A stretch of DNA of 64,000 nt from an uncultured Eggerthellaceae bacterium (GCA_934668515.1 CAKUNS010000002.1:1-64000); one strand, 5' to 3'; shown: positions 16,015-25,668, counted from the stretch's first letter. Numbers and translations: made by a program. Notes: generated by a model not told the origin, from the letters alone.

Positions 16015-17379
16015 TTAGTTCTTCAGCGAGTTGAGCGGGGCAGGGATGCGGCCGCCACGGTGAGCGAACACCGAGCCGGCGTACTTGTTCACGGGGATGA
16101 CGGGGGCGTAACCCAGCAGGCCGCCGAAGTTCAGGCGGTCGCCCGGCTTCTTGCCGATTGCGGGGATCAGGCGAACGGCGGTGGTCTTGTTGTTGATCAT
16201 GCCGATGGCTGCCTCGTCGGCGATGATGCCCAGGATGGTTTCGACCGAGGTGTCGCCGGGGATGGCGATCATGTCAAGGCCGACCGAGCAAACGCAGGTC
16301 ATGGCTTCGAGCTTCTCAAGATGCAGCGCGCCCATCTCGGCGGCGCGGATCATGCCGGCATCCTCGGAAACGGGGATGAAAGCACCGGAAAGGCCGCCAA
16401 CGCTGGAGCTTGCCATGACGCCGCCTTTCTTAACAGCGTCGTTTAGCATGGCCAGGGCAGCCGTGGTGCCAGGGCCGCCGCAGGTGCCAACGCCGATTTC
16501 CTCAAGGATGTTGGCAACCGAGTCGCCCGCAGCCGGGGTGGGGGCAAGAGACAGGTCAAGAATGCCTTTCTCGTAGCCCAGGCGGCTTGCGGCCTCGCGG
16601 GCCATAAGCTCGCCGGCGCGGGTGATCTTGAAAGCGGTGGATTTGATGGCCTCGGCCACGGTGGTAAGGTCGGCGCCCTTGGGCAGATCGGCCAGAACGG
16701 CGCGCACGACGCCCGGGCCGGACACGCCGACGTTGATGGTTTCATCGGCTTCGCCGGCGCCGTGGAATGCGCCTGCCATGAAGGGGTTGTCCTCGACGGC
16801 GTTGCAGAACACGACCAGTTTGCCTGCGCCGATGCACTCGCGATCGGCGGTAAGCTCGGCGGATTTCTTGATGATGCCCGCCATCTTCAGGGCGGCATCC
16901 ATGTTGATACCGGCGCGGGTGGAGCCGACGTTCACCGACGAGCAGACGATATCGGTTTTAGCCAGCGCCTCGGGGATGGAGTCCATCAGTTTCTCGTCGG
17001 CGCGGGTGGAACCTTTGTGAACCAAGGCCGAGAAACCGCCGACGAAGTTAACGCCAACTTCCTTGGCGGCTTTGTCCATGGCCTCGGCGATGGGCGAAAG
17101 GTCGGTTTCGGGAACGGCGTCGCACAGCTCGGCGATGGGAGTGACCGAGATGCGCTTGTTAACAATGGGAATGCCGTACTCGCGTTCGAGTTGCTCGGCG
17201 GTGGGAACCAGGTTCTCGGCGGCCGAGGTCATGCGGTCGTAGATTTTGCGCGAGATGCCGTCGACGCTGTCGGCGGCGCATGAGCGCAGGTTAAGACCCA
17301 GCGTGATGGTGCGGATGTCCAGGTTTTGCTCGGTGATCATCGCGGTGGTTGCGGCGACGTCGGCAGGCGTGATCTGCAT
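16015..17379 (-). CDS. UPF0210/PFL family protein (DUF711)
   Basis: This 454-residue protein belongs to UPF0210 (DUF711, 'PFL family'), a broadly conserved cytosolic family with a fold related to pyruvate formate-lyase but no established reaction. Family hallmarks are the N-terminal ENLDIRTITLGLNL-like strand, NFVGGFSALVHKG, SVNVGSTRAGINMDA, the GAFHGAGEADETINVGVSGPG segment and the C-terminal IPVNKYAGSVFAHRGGRIPAP. It is full length. In many genomes an ACT-domain protein (UPF0237) precedes it; none does here. GAGGAG lies just before the ATG. crcB follows on the same strand. Confidence 0.88.
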   Translation of the reverse strand: MQITPADVAATTAMITEQNLDIRTITLGLNLRSCAADSVDGISRKIYDRMTSAAENLVPTAEQLEREYGIPIVNKRISVTPIAELCDAVPETDLSPIAEAMDKAAKEVGVNFVGGFSALVHKGSTRADEKLMDSIPEALAKTDIVCSSVNVGSTRAGINMDAALKMAGIIKKSAELTADRECIGAGKLVVFCNAVEDNPFMAGAFHGAGEADETINVGVSGPGVVRAVLADLPKGADLTTVAEAIKSTAFKITRAGELMAREAASRLGYEKGILDLSLAPTPAAGDSVANILEEIGVGTCGGPGTTAALAMLNDAVKKGGVMASSSVGGLSGAFIPVSEDAGMIRAAEMGALHLEKLEAMTCVCSVGLDMIAIPGDTSVETILGIIADEAAIGMINNKTTAVRLIPAIGKKPGDRLNFGGLLGYAPVIPVNKYAGSVFAHRGGRIPAPLNSLKN

Positions 17380-17661
17380 GGCTCCTCGTTTTCATTCGTG
17401 GTGTGCGATGCGCTTTTTGGCGTGCGGTGCTTGCGACCGCGATGCGCATTCGATTCTTCAAGAATAGCAAAGCCTGATGTGCCGCTTGTTACGAATGGTG
17501 ATATCGACGAAAAGATGACGGAACGGGTGGTTAGCGCGGCTGTTGGCGGTTTCCGTTCGGCCGTGGGCTTGCCTAAGCGTTGCCTGTCCACTGTAGTTCC
17601 CTCATGGCGCACGTGAACTAGATATTATGAGAACATCAAATCAGCTTTGAGGGAGGTTCTC

Positions 17662-17997
17662 ATGTACGAGCCCAGCAAATTGTACGATTCGTTCGACATC
17701 GCCGGATTCCAATATCACGATGGCGCTCTCGTCTTGGGAAACCTGAAGGTTGGCAAGAAGCTCGACCTTGTTCCCGAGTTCGACAACCCTTACGACCCCA
17801 ATGCCGTTTCCATCCGTCGTAAGGGCGTGCACCTGGGCTATGTCCCGCGTGCCAGGAACGCCACCGTCGCTCAGTTGCTCCGTTTCGGCCACAACAACGT
17901 TTTCGAGTGCCGCGTCATGAAAGTTGACAAAAGCGCTGATTCGCGCAATCAGGTTCACGTGGGCATCTACGTGGTCGACAAGCGCAAGAAGAACTAG
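17662..17997 (+). CDS. small HIRAN-domain protein
   Basis: This 111-residue protein consists almost entirely of a HIRAN domain, a beta-rich module that in eukaryotic HLTF binds 3' DNA ends; in bacteria it occurs alone or with helicases. The typical FDIAGFQYHDG start, the LVPEFDNPYDPNAVSI segment and HLGYVPRARNATVAQLL are visible. The ATG at 17662 is preferred because GGGAGG is six bases upstream; the in-frame TTG at 17647 would place that ribosome site inside the gene. It is convergent with the WYL regulator. Stand-alone HIRAN proteins are proposed to recognise damaged DNA or stalled forks; that is family-level inference. Confidence 0.82.
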   Translation: MYEPSKLYDSFDIAGFQYHDGALVLGNLKVGKKLDLVPEFDNPYDPNAVSIRRKGVHLGYVPRARNATVAQLLRFGHNNVFECRVMKVDKSADSRNQVHVGIYVVDKRKKN

Positions 17998-18018
17998 TTC
18001 GAGCCTTTCTTCCTTGGA

Positions 18019-18056
18019 ATCGTCGCTGGCTACCTTTCCTGGTAGCTGGCGACGAT
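18019..18056 (+). terminator. long hairpin ending the HIRAN gene
   Basis: The 16-base arms (two mismatches) around TTTCCT at 18035-18040 are followed by TTCTTTC on the plus strand. It overlaps the last codons of the convergent WYL gene, so it may serve both. Confidence 0.65.
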
Positions 18057-19025
18057 TTCTTTCAGGTACTCCTGATAGGCAACCTGAACGGATTTCGGCG
18101 ATTCGATGCGAACCTTGGTTCCCAAAATTGCCAGCCATCCGAAAAATGTGGGCGCAACCATCACGGTTGCTGAAACGTGCGTCTGCCCGCTGCCGCTTAT
18201 CGTGATGTTGGCGTCCGGCCCGAACCGGTCTATCACGGTGTTCATGGCGTCGGGGTCCACCGACAGCGTCACGTTCGCCGTTTCGCCGCTGTACATTCCG
18301 AACACGCGCAGCTGGTATTTCGACACATCAAAGCTGGCAATTTCCTCGTTGCGCGTAGAGGGCTCGTCCGAAACCTCAATCGACTTCATGCGATCCACGC
18401 GGTAGTTGGTGAAGCCGTTGTGCTTGTCATTCCAGGCAACCAGGTAGTACTCGTCGTCGGTGTACATAAGCTGAACAGGCGTTTCGACATAGCGCTCGCC
18501 GTTGCGCGATGCGACTAGCTTGCCCCTGGCATCGTATTTGTAATACACGAACGACACCTTGCGTTTCTTGTCCATGGCGCGTTGAATGGCGTCCACGTTA
18601 TAGAACACCGATTCGTTCAGGCTTTTGATCCGCCCCTCAACGTACACGCGCTTGTGCATGCCGTCGGCGATGTGACGGCTTCCCAGTTCGCTGATGGCTT
18701 TCACCAGCGACGCGCTTTTCTTTTGGGTAAGGAAGCGCGACGACTGCACGGCGTCGGCCATAAGGAACAGCTCTTGATCTTGGAACCTTCGGTTGATCAG
18801 GCGATACTCGGCAGGCCTGTGCGTGCCGTCAAGAAGGATGTCGTAGCCGAACGCGCGAAGGCATTCGATGTCGCGGTAGACCGTCTTGCGTTCCACTTCG
18901 ATGCCTTCTTCGGCAAGCTTCTCGATGATTTCCTGAACCGAGATGCCGTGGCTCTCGTCGGTTTCCTTTGCGAAGATGCGGGAAAGAAACAGAAGCTTCA
19001 GCTTGCTTTTGGCGACTTCGGCCAT
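18030..19025 (-). CDS. WYL-domain transcriptional regulator
   Basis: This is a 331-residue regulator. The N-terminal winged helix-turn-helix (about 1-65) is of the DeoR/HTH_11 type (ISVQEIIEKL and VERKTVYRDIECLRAFGYDI). The WYL domain (about 140-220) contains FVYYKYDARGK and YYLVAWNDKHNGFTNYRVDRM, and a WCX-type C-terminal extension follows. WYL domains sense nucleotides or nucleic-acid ligands and often control DNA damage or defence genes. AAGGGA lies six bases before the ATG. TAGAAT at 19065-19070 (minus strand) is a possible -10. The target genes are not evident; neighbours are the convergent HIRAN gene and the divergent activase. Confidence 0.88.
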   Translation of the reverse strand: MAEVAKSKLKLLFLSRIFAKETDESHGISVQEIIEKLAEEGIEVERKTVYRDIECLRAFGYDILLDGTHRPAEYRLINRRFQDQELFLMADAVQSSRFLTQKKSASLVKAISELGSRHIADGMHKRVYVEGRIKSLNESVFYNVDAIQRAMDKKRKVSFVYYKYDARGKLVASRNGERYVETPVQLMYTDDEYYLVAWNDKHNGFTNYRVDRMKSIEVSDEPSTRNEEIASFDVSKYQLRVFGMYSGETANVTLSVDPDAMNTVIDRFGPDANITISGSGQTHVSATVMVAPTFFGWLAILGTKVRIESPKSVQVAYQEYLKEIVASYQER

Positions 19026-19263
19026 GTTCGGTCCCTTCAGGTTGGCTTGATCCTTCGGTGAACCATTCTAAGCGTTGCCGGGCTTGCACGCCGCCGTTCT
19101 TTCGTGGCGATCTGTGCCTTTTGAGCTACAGATGCCAAACAGGTCGGCGGCATCGCGAAATGCCTGTAAAATATAAGGTTGCATACACTCTGAGCCGCAT
19201 GGGACGTTCGCGTTTCGGTTTGCTCCCATCGGTTTGTTTCGAGTGAGTTCGAGAGGAAACGAT

Positions 19264-22200
19264 ATGACGAACAACCAGGCCGCTCCGCTGCGAATCGGCA
19301 TCGACGTCGGTTCGACCACGGTCAAACTTGCGATCTTGGATCAAGACAACACGGTTCTGTATTCCGTTTACCAGCGTCACCACTCCGACGTGCGCGCCAC
19401 CGTCGCCGAGGTTCTTGAAAAGGCCGCCGAGGAATTCGGCGATGCCCCCATGACCATTGCCATCACGGGTTCGGGCGGCTTGCTTCTGGCCAAGTGGCTT
19501 GGCGTTGAATTCGTGCAGGAAGTCATCGCGTCGAAAACCGCGGTTGAGGCGTTCATCCCCGAAACCGACGTTGCCATCGAGCTTGGTGGCGAGGATGCGA
19601 AGATCATCTATTTCGATCAATCCATCGAGCAGCGCATGAACGGTCAGTGTGCCGGCGGTACAGGCGCGTTCATCGATCAGATGGCCACCCTTCTGAACAC
19701 CGACGCCGGTGGCCTGAACGAAATGGCCAAGAAACACACCACTATTTACCCCATCGCGTCGCGCTGCGGCGTGTTCGCGAAAACCGACGTTCAACCGCTG
19801 CTGAACGAAGGCGCCAACAGGGACGACATCGCTGCGTCCATTTTCCAGGCCGTTGTCACGCAGACCATTTCCGGCTTGGCATGCGGCAGGCCCATTCGCG
19901 GCCACGTGGCCTTTTTAGGCGGCCCGCTGCAGTACTTGTCCGAGCTGCGTGAGCGCTTTTACATCACGCTTGGCCTGGACGAAGAGCACATCATTCTGCC
20001 CGAGAACGCTCACTTGTTCGTGGCCAGCGGCTGCGCGGTTGCGGGTGCCGAGTCTATTCTGAGGAAGGCAAGCGAGGCAGCCGATGGTGCCCAGCCCAAG
20101 GTCGAGACGCTTTCCGCATTAGTCGAACGCTTGCATGGCCTGGGCAATATCCAGGGTTCCGAGGTCACGCGCTTGGCCCCGCTGTTCAAGGATGAGGCCG
20201 ACTACCAGGAATTCAAGCAGCGCCACGACCGCGAGCGCGTGCGTCGCGGCGACCTGGCAACCTACGAGGGCACGGCGTTTTTGGGCATCGACGCAGGTTC
20301 CACCACCTTCAAGGCCGCGCTTATCGGCGAGGACGGCCAGATTTTGTGGACCCATTACGTCAGCAACAAGGGCGACGTTCTCGGCTGCGCCAAGGATGCG
20401 CTTGCCAAGCTGTACGCCGACCTGCCTAAAGACCCCGGCACCGGCAGGCCGCTGGTTCACATCGGCCATTCCACGGTAACCGGCTACGGTGAGGCTCTGC
20501 TGTTGCAGGCCCTGCGCGTGGATTCCGGCGAAATCGAGACCGTCGCGCATCTGCGCGGCGCGCGTGAAATGGTGCCCGACGTCGAGTTCATTCTGGATAT
20601 CGGCGGCCAGGACATGAAGTGCCTGCGCGTCAAAGACGGCGTCATCGACCACATCATGCTGAACGAAGCCTGCTCGTCGGGTTGCGGCAGCTTCATCGAA
20701 AGCTTCGCAAGCGGCCTGAACCTTGAGGTTGCCGACTTCGCGGAAACCGCCAATGCGGCCGAAAATCCTGTTGATCTGGGCAGTCGCTGCACTGTGTTCA
20801 TGAACAGTCGCGTCAAGCAGGCTCAGAAGGAAGGCGCCACGGTTGGCGACATCGCTGCCGGCCTGGCCATTTCCGTTATCAAGAACGCTTTGTTCAAGGT
20901 TATCAAGATCCGCGACCCGCACGACGTTGGCAAGCATGTCATCGTGCAGGGCGGCACGTTCCTGAACGACTCGGTTCTTCGCGCCTTCGAGCAGCTCGCC
21001 GGCGTGAATGCCGTGCGCCCCGACATCGCCGGCAACATGGGCGCGTATGGCGCGGCCCTTTTGGCGCGCGACCGTTTCCACGAGTCCGTCACTCGCAATG
21101 CTCGCGAGTACGCGGCCCGCGGCGAGTCGGCCCCGGCTGTTTCTTCTACGCTTCTTTCCGTTGACGAGCTTGCTGCGCTTAACCCCACGCATCGCACCAC
21201 GCGCTGCAAGGGCTGCTCGAACAGCTGCCTGCTTACCGTCAACGATTTCGGCGTGGATGAGGAAACCGGCCGTCATCGCCGCTTCATCACCGGCAATCGC
21301 TGCGAGCGCGGTGCTGGTAATACGCTGGACAAAAAGAACGAGGTCCCGAACTTGTTCAAGTACAAGTCCGAGCGCCTCTTCGACTACTACACGCCGCTCG
21401 AGCCCGAGCAGGCCACGCGCGGTACGGTTGGCATGCCTCGTGCCCTGAACATGTACGAGAACTACCCGTTCTGGTTCACCTTCTTCACCAAGCTGGGCTT
21501 CAGGGTTGTTCTGTCCGACCAGTCCACCAAGAAGGTGTTTGAGGCGGGCATCGAGTCCATGCCTTCCGAAAGCGTGTGCTACCCGGCCAAGATGTCGCAT
21601 GGTCATGTCATGAACCTGCTGGCCAAGCACCCCGATTTCATCTGGATGCCCTGCAGCAAGTGGGAGCGTCAAGAGGACGAAGGCGCCGGCAACCACTTCA
21701 ACTGCCCTATTGTTGCAAGCTACCCCGAGGCGCTGCGCCTGAACATCGACGAGCTGCGCACATCCGACGTGGCCTTCCTGTCGCCGTGGCTGCCCTACGA
21801 CAAGCGCGATCACCTGAAGAAGCGCCTGTTCGTCGAGCTGTGCGAGAATTTCGGCAACGTTGTTGGCAAGAACGGTAGCCTGCCTACCAAGCGCGAGATC
21901 GACGCCGCCGTCGACGCCGCATGGGAAGAGGACGCACGCTTCAAGGCCGACATCCGTGCCAAGGGCGAGGAGACGCTTGCGTGGATGGAGAAAACCAACA
22001 CGCACGGCATCGTGCTGGCTGGCCGCCCTTACCACAACGACCCCGAGATCAACCACGCTATCCCTGAGCTGCTTACCAGCTTCGGCTTGGCTGTGCTTAC
22101 CGAGGATTCCATCGCTCACCTGGGCACGCTCGAGCGTCCCATTCGTTTGGTTGACCAGTGGATGTTCCATACGCGCCTGTACGCCGCCGCCAAGGTGGCC

Positions 22201-24006
22201 ACACAGCGCCGCGACCTCGACCTTATCCAGCTGAACAGCTTTGGATGCGGCCTTGATGCCCTGACCACCGACCAGGTGCAGGAGATCCTTGAGGCTTCGG
22301 GCAAGATCTACACTGTCCTGAAGATCGACGAGGTTTCCAACCTAGGCGCTGCCCGCATCCGCGTGCGTAGCTTGCTTGCCGCGCTTCGCGACCAGCAAGA
22401 GAAGGAAGCCGAGGCAATCCTCGAGGCCAACACCGGTTGCCCTGCCGCGCAGGCCGAAGAACTTGTTGCCAAGTTCGAGGCGCGCCGCGAGGCATCGGAC
22501 GGCGCCGACGTTGCCACCGCTGCCGCCGAGATCGCCAGCAAGATGCGTGCGGCTGGCGCTGCCGAGTCCGAGGTGAAGGCCCTGAAGAAGGTTGCGGCCG
22601 ACCTTGAGGACGTGAATCGCGACGCCGAGTCCACCCAGTTCCCGCGCGCCGAGTTCACCAAGGAAATGAAGGATGCGGGCTATACCATCCTTGCCCCGCA
22701 GATGGCCCCGTACCATTTCGAGTTGCTGGCGCCCGTGTTCAAGGCAAACGGCTACAACATGGAGCTTCTGCCGTCGGTTGACCACGGTGCGGTCGATGCT
22801 GGCTTGAAGTACGTCAACAACGACATCTGCTATCCGTCCATTCTGGTTACCGGTCAGATCATGGAGGCGGTCACCAGCGGTCGTTACGACACGCACAAGC
22901 TGGCCGTCATCATCACGCAGACGGGCGGCGGTTGCCGTGCCACCAACTACATCTCGCTGATCCGCAAGGCTTTGAAGGCCGCGAATCTTGAATACATTCC
23001 CGTTATCTCGCTGGCCCTTCAGGGCGGTTTGGACGAGAGCAACTCGGGCTTCAAGATCACGCTGCCCATGCTCAAGCAGGCCATCTACGCGTTCTCGTAC
23101 GGCGACCTTCTTATGACCGCGCTGTACCGCACGCGCCCCTACGAGGTCGAGCCCGGCAGCGCTCAGCGCCTGTTCGATTACTGGATGGCAACCTGCAAGC
23201 AGCAGCTGTACAGCGGCGTGAAGCAGGGAGTTTTCGCGAAGACCGTTCAGAAGATCGTCGAAGACTTCGACACCTTGCCGCTTCAGGGCGAGGGCACCAA
23301 GCCTCGTGTTGGCGTTGTCGGCGAGATTTTGGTCAAGTTCCATCCCACGGCGAACAACCAGGTCGTCGACGTCATCGAGGCCGAGGGCTGCGAGGCCGTT
23401 GTTCCCGGTTTGATCGAGTTCTTCCTGTTCGGCATCGCGGGCCGCATTTTCCAGAAGGACCCACTGGGCCGCTCGTCCAAGGGCGCGTTCGGCGCGAAGA
23501 TGATCCTTGGTCTGCTGAAGACCATGCGCAAGCCGGTCATCGACGCCATGGAGAAGTCCACGCGCTTCGAGGCCCCAACCGACATCTTCACGTTGGCCGG
23601 TTACGGCGAGGAGATCCTGAGCTTGTGCAACTCCATGGGCGAGGGCTGGCTGCTTACCGCCGAGATGGTTGAACTGGTGCGTCATGGCGCTCCGAACGTC
23701 GTGTGCGCTCAGCCGTTCGCGTGCCTGCCCAACCACGTGGTTGGCAGGGCCGTCATCAAGGAGATCCGCCGCCGCTACCCCACGGCCAACATCGTGGCCG
23801 TCGACTACGACCCCGGCGCGTCCGAGGTCAACCAGCTCAACCGCATCAAGCTGATGATCTCGGTTGCCAAGGCTAACTTGGCCGAGAAGGAGGCCGAGGC
23901 AAAAGGCCAGCGCGACGCGCGTCTGGATGCTGCCAGCCCGCATGCGGTTCAGCAGGACATGGGCGATTTCGAGCTTGATGTTGAAACCGAAAAGGTTGAG
24001 AAGTAA
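19264..24006 (+). CDS. fused 2-hydroxyacyl-CoA dehydratase activase/dehydratase-like protein
   Basis: This 1580-residue protein fuses modules that are separate in classical systems. Residues about 6-300 and 337-640 are two BadF/BadG/BcrA-type (HgdC-like) ATPase domains of the ASKHA fold, each opening with GIDVGSTT or GIDAGSTT. Each has its own Fe-S cysteines: NGQCAGGTGAF with ASRCGVF, and NEACSSGCGSF with GSRCTVF. A cysteine cluster (CKGCSNSC, NRCERG) follows, then a DUF2229/COG3580 region (about 719-1080) and a COG3581/HgdB-like region (about 1135-1560) with NNDICYP and GGGCRATNY. Activases fire one low-potential electron into a dehydratase using ATP, so a self-contained ATP-driven reductase is plausible. 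The substrate is unknown. The start ATG at 19264 has AGAGGAAA upstream. Confidence 0.87.
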   Translation: MTNNQAAPLRIGIDVGSTTVKLAILDQDNTVLYSVYQRHHSDVRATVAEVLEKAAEEFGDAPMTIAITGSGGLLLAKWLGVEFVQEVIASKTAVEAFIPETDVAIELGGEDAKIIYFDQSIEQRMNGQCAGGTGAFIDQMATLLNTDAGGLNEMAKKHTTIYPIASRCGVFAKTDVQPLLNEGANRDDIAASIFQAVVTQTISGLACGRPIRGHVAFLGGPLQYLSELRERFYITLGLDEEHIILPENAHLFVASGCAVAGAESILRKASEAADGAQPKVETLSALVERLHGLGNIQGSEVTRLAPLFKDEADYQEFKQRHDRERVRRGDLATYEGTAFLGIDAGSTTFKAALIGEDGQILWTHYVSNKGDVLGCAKDALAKLYADLPKDPGTGRPLVHIGHSTVTGYGEALLLQALRVDSGEIETVAHLRGAREMVPDVEFILDIGGQDMKCLRVKDGVIDHIMLNEACSSGCGSFIESFASGLNLEVADFAETANAAENPVDLGSRCTVFMNSRVKQAQKEGATVGDIAAGLAISVIKNALFKVIKIRDPHDVGKHVIVQGGTFLNDSVLRAFEQLAGVNAVRPDIAGNMGAYGAALLARDRFHESVTRNAREYAARGESAPAVSSTLLSVDELAALNPTHRTTRCKGCSNSCLLTVNDFGVDEETGRHRRFITGNRCERGAGNTLDKKNEVPNLFKYKSERLFDYYTPLEPEQATRGTVGMPRALNMYENYPFWFTFFTKLGFRVVLSDQSTKKVFEAGIESMPSESVCYPAKMSHGHVMNLLAKHPDFIWMPCSKWERQEDEGAGNHFNCPIVASYPEALRLNIDELRTSDVAFLSPWLPYDKRDHLKKRLFVELCENFGNVVGKNGSLPTKREIDAAVDAAWEEDARFKADIRAKGEETLAWMEKTNTHGIVLAGRPYHNDPEINHAIPELLTSFGLAVLTEDSIAHLGTLERPIRLVDQWMFHTRLYAAAKVATQRRDLDLIQLNSFGCGLDALTTDQVQEILEASGKIYTVLKIDEVSNLGAARIRVRSLLAALRDQQEKEAEAILEANTGCPAAQAEELVAKFEARREASDGADVATAAAEIASKMRAAGAAESEVKALKKVAADLEDVNRDAESTQFPRAEFTKEMKDAGYTILAPQMAPYHFELLAPVFKANGYNMELLPSVDHGAVDAGLKYVNNDICYPSILVTGQIMEAVTSGRYDTHKLAVIITQTGGGCRATNYISLIRKALKAANLEYIPVISLALQGGLDESNSGFKITLPMLKQAIYAFSYGDLLMTALYRTRPYEVEPGSAQRLFDYWMATCKQQLYSGVKQGVFAKTVQKIVEDFDTLPLQGEGTKPRVGVVGEILVKFHPTANNQVVDVIEAEGCEAVVPGLIEFFLFGIAGRIFQKDPLGRSSKGAFGAKMILGLLKTMRKPVIDAMEKSTRFEAPTDIFTLAGYGEEILSLCNSMGEGWLLTAEMVELVRHGAPNVVCAQPFACLPNHVVGRAVIKEIRRRYPTANIVAVDYDPGASEVNQLNRIKLMISVAKANLAEKEAEAKGQRDARLDAASPHAVQQDMGDFELDVETEKVEK

Positions 24007-25068
24007 ATGACCTCTTCCCAGATTGAGAACGAAGAGAACGCGAAGGGTGCCGCCGTGTTTGGCGGCGCCTTCGTTGATGACGCGGCGAGCGCGGGCGACC
24101 ACGAGGACGCTGCCGTTCAGGTTGCTTGCGAGGACGTTGCTTGCGAGGACGTTGCTTGCGAGGACGCCGCGGGCGAACATGCGCGTGGCGATCGCGAGGG
24201 CAAGCTGTACGTGTGCCCCACGCCCATCGGCAACTTGGGCGATATCACCTTGCGCACGCTTGAGGCCCTGCGCGATGCCGACGTCGTCTGCGCCGAGGAC
24301 ACGCGCGTCACGGGCAAGCTCCTTGCTGCGCTCGGTATCGAGAAGCGCCTTGAGCGCTTGGACGAGAATACCATCGGCAAGCGTGCCGACGCGGTAGCGC
24401 AGCGCATCGCCGCAGGTGAGCGTATCGCTTACTGTTCCGATGCTGGCATGCCGGGCGTTTCCGACCCAGGCATGCGCCTTGTTTCGGCAACGCGTGAGCT
24501 TGGCTGCGAGGTTGACGTCCTGCCTGGTCCCACGGCTTTCGCCACCGCGTACGTGGCAAGCGGGTGCACCGATACCTCGTTTATGTTCGTTGGTTTCTTC
24601 CCGCGCAAGGACGCCCAGCGTCGCGAGGCGCTTGAAAACCTGCGCGATTTGCAGGCCGCGCTTATCTTCTACGAAAGCCCCAACAGGCTGGCCGATGCGC
24701 TAAGCGTCATCGCCTCTGTTTTTCCGTTGCGCAAGGTTACGGTGTGCCGCGAGCTTACCAAACTGCACGAAGAGGTTTACCGTGACGATGCCCCGGCTGT
24801 TGCGCAGGAATTTGCCAAGCGCGCCAAAGAAGGTCGCGTGAAGGGTGAGATCGTCATTGTCATTGACGGGCCCAGCGCCGAAGAAGGCGAGCAAGCCGCG
24901 TCGAATGCCGCCGCGCAGGCGGAAGACCGCGCGGCAGAGCTTGCTGCAGCGGGCGAGAAGGGCAAGCAGATCACGAAAGCCCTGGTCGCAGAGTTCAGCA
25001 TTCCCAAAAACGAGGCCTATCGCTTGGCTCTTGATGCTGTCACCGCCGTTAAAGCGGAGCGATTTTAA
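24007..25068 (+). CDS. rsmI: 16S rRNA (cytidine-1402 2'-O)-methyltransferase RsmI
   Basis: RsmI is an SAM-dependent tetrapyrrole-methylase-fold enzyme that 2'-O-methylates C1402 in the decoding centre of 16S rRNA. The catalytic core begins near residue 66 with LYVCPTPIGNLGDITLRTLEAL and continues with CAEDTRVTGKLL, YCSDAGMPGVSDPG, LPGPTAFATA, VGFFPRK and YESPNRL. The protein has 353 residues, longer than the usual ~280, because of an acidic N-terminal extension (about 65 residues) that contains three perfect VACED repeats. The ATG directly follows the activase stop codon and has only a weak ribosome site, so a later start cannot be excluded. Confidence 0.93.
   Translation: MTSSQIENEENAKGAAVFGGAFVDDAASAGDHEDAAVQVACEDVACEDVACEDAAGEHARGDREGKLYVCPTPIGNLGDITLRTLEALRDADVVCAEDTRVTGKLLAALGIEKRLERLDENTIGKRADAVAQRIAAGERIAYCSDAGMPGVSDPGMRLVSATRELGCEVDVLPGPTAFATAYVASGCTDTSFMFVGFFPRKDAQRREALENLRDLQAALIFYESPNRLADALSVIASVFPLRKVTVCRELTKLHEEVYRDDAPAVAQEFAKRAKEGRVKGEIVIVIDGPSAEEGEQAASNAAAQAEDRAAELAAAGEKGKQITKALVAEFSIPKNEAYRLALDAVTAVKAERF
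24121..24165 (+). repeat. three perfect 15-bp tandem repeats in rsmI
   Basis: The 15-mer beginning GTTGCTTGCG and ending AGGAC occurs three times in a row (24121, 24136, 24151), each copy encoding VACED. The repeat unit is a multiple of three, so copy-number change would alter length but not frame. Confidence 0.95.
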
Positions 25069-25647
25069 TTGGCAGGGAAGCGGTTGAAAGCGTCGGCGGT
25101 CGAACCCGAATGGATCGAGGTTGATGGCTTGCGTGTGCTGGTGCGTCGCAAGAACGTGAAGAACATCACGCTGCGCGTGAAAGCCCCCGACGGTCACGCG
25201 GAGCTTTCCGTGCCGCTGCGCGAGCCCGCTTCAAGCATACAGACCATCGTGCGCGATCGCCGCGATTGGATCGAGCGTCATGCCGTGGTTGCGCGCGAAT
25301 CGGTTGCGGCTAAGGCTGAAGGCGCGACCCCCGAAGAGGTTGCGCGTTGGCGCGCCCAAGTTCAGGCGCACGTGCCGGCGCTTATCGCGAAATGGGAGCC
25401 GATGCTTGGGGTGAAGGCCGGCAAGCTTGCGTATCGCAACATGAAAACCAGGTGGGGAAGCTGCCAGCCGGCGACGGGTCGCATTTGCATCAACGTGCGC
25501 CTGGCGTTGTACCCATCGGAATGCCTTGAGTACGTGGTGGTGCATGAGCTGTGCCATCTTCTTGTTTCGGGGCACGGCCCGTCGTTCTATGCCCTGCTTG
25601 ACCAGCATCTTCCTAATTGGCATACGGCCCGCAAGAAGCTTCGCTAG
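25069..25647 (+). CDS. YgjP/SprT-like M48-type metallopeptidase (DUF45)
   Basis: This 192-residue protein is of the YgjP family (DUF45), predicted zinc metallopeptidases related to SprT and WSS1. The zinc motif HELCHLLVSGHGPSFY is intact. It is preceded by the family motif KTRWGSC and by an N-terminal beta sheet with VRRKNVKNITLRV. It starts with TTG immediately after the rsmI stop codon, so it is almost certainly translationally coupled to rsmI. There is no signal peptide, so it is cytosolic. Its substrate is not known; SprT relatives cleave DNA-protein crosslinks, and this is only an analogy. Confidence 0.85.
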   Translation: MAGKRLKASAVEPEWIEVDGLRVLVRRKNVKNITLRVKAPDGHAELSVPLREPASSIQTIVRDRRDWIERHAVVARESVAAKAEGATPEEVARWRAQVQAHVPALIAKWEPMLGVKAGKLAYRNMKTRWGSCQPATGRICINVRLALYPSECLEYVVVHELCHLLVSGHGPSFYALLDQHLPNWHTARKKLR

Positions 25648-25668
25648 TGCTAAGGGCGGCCGGGGGCG

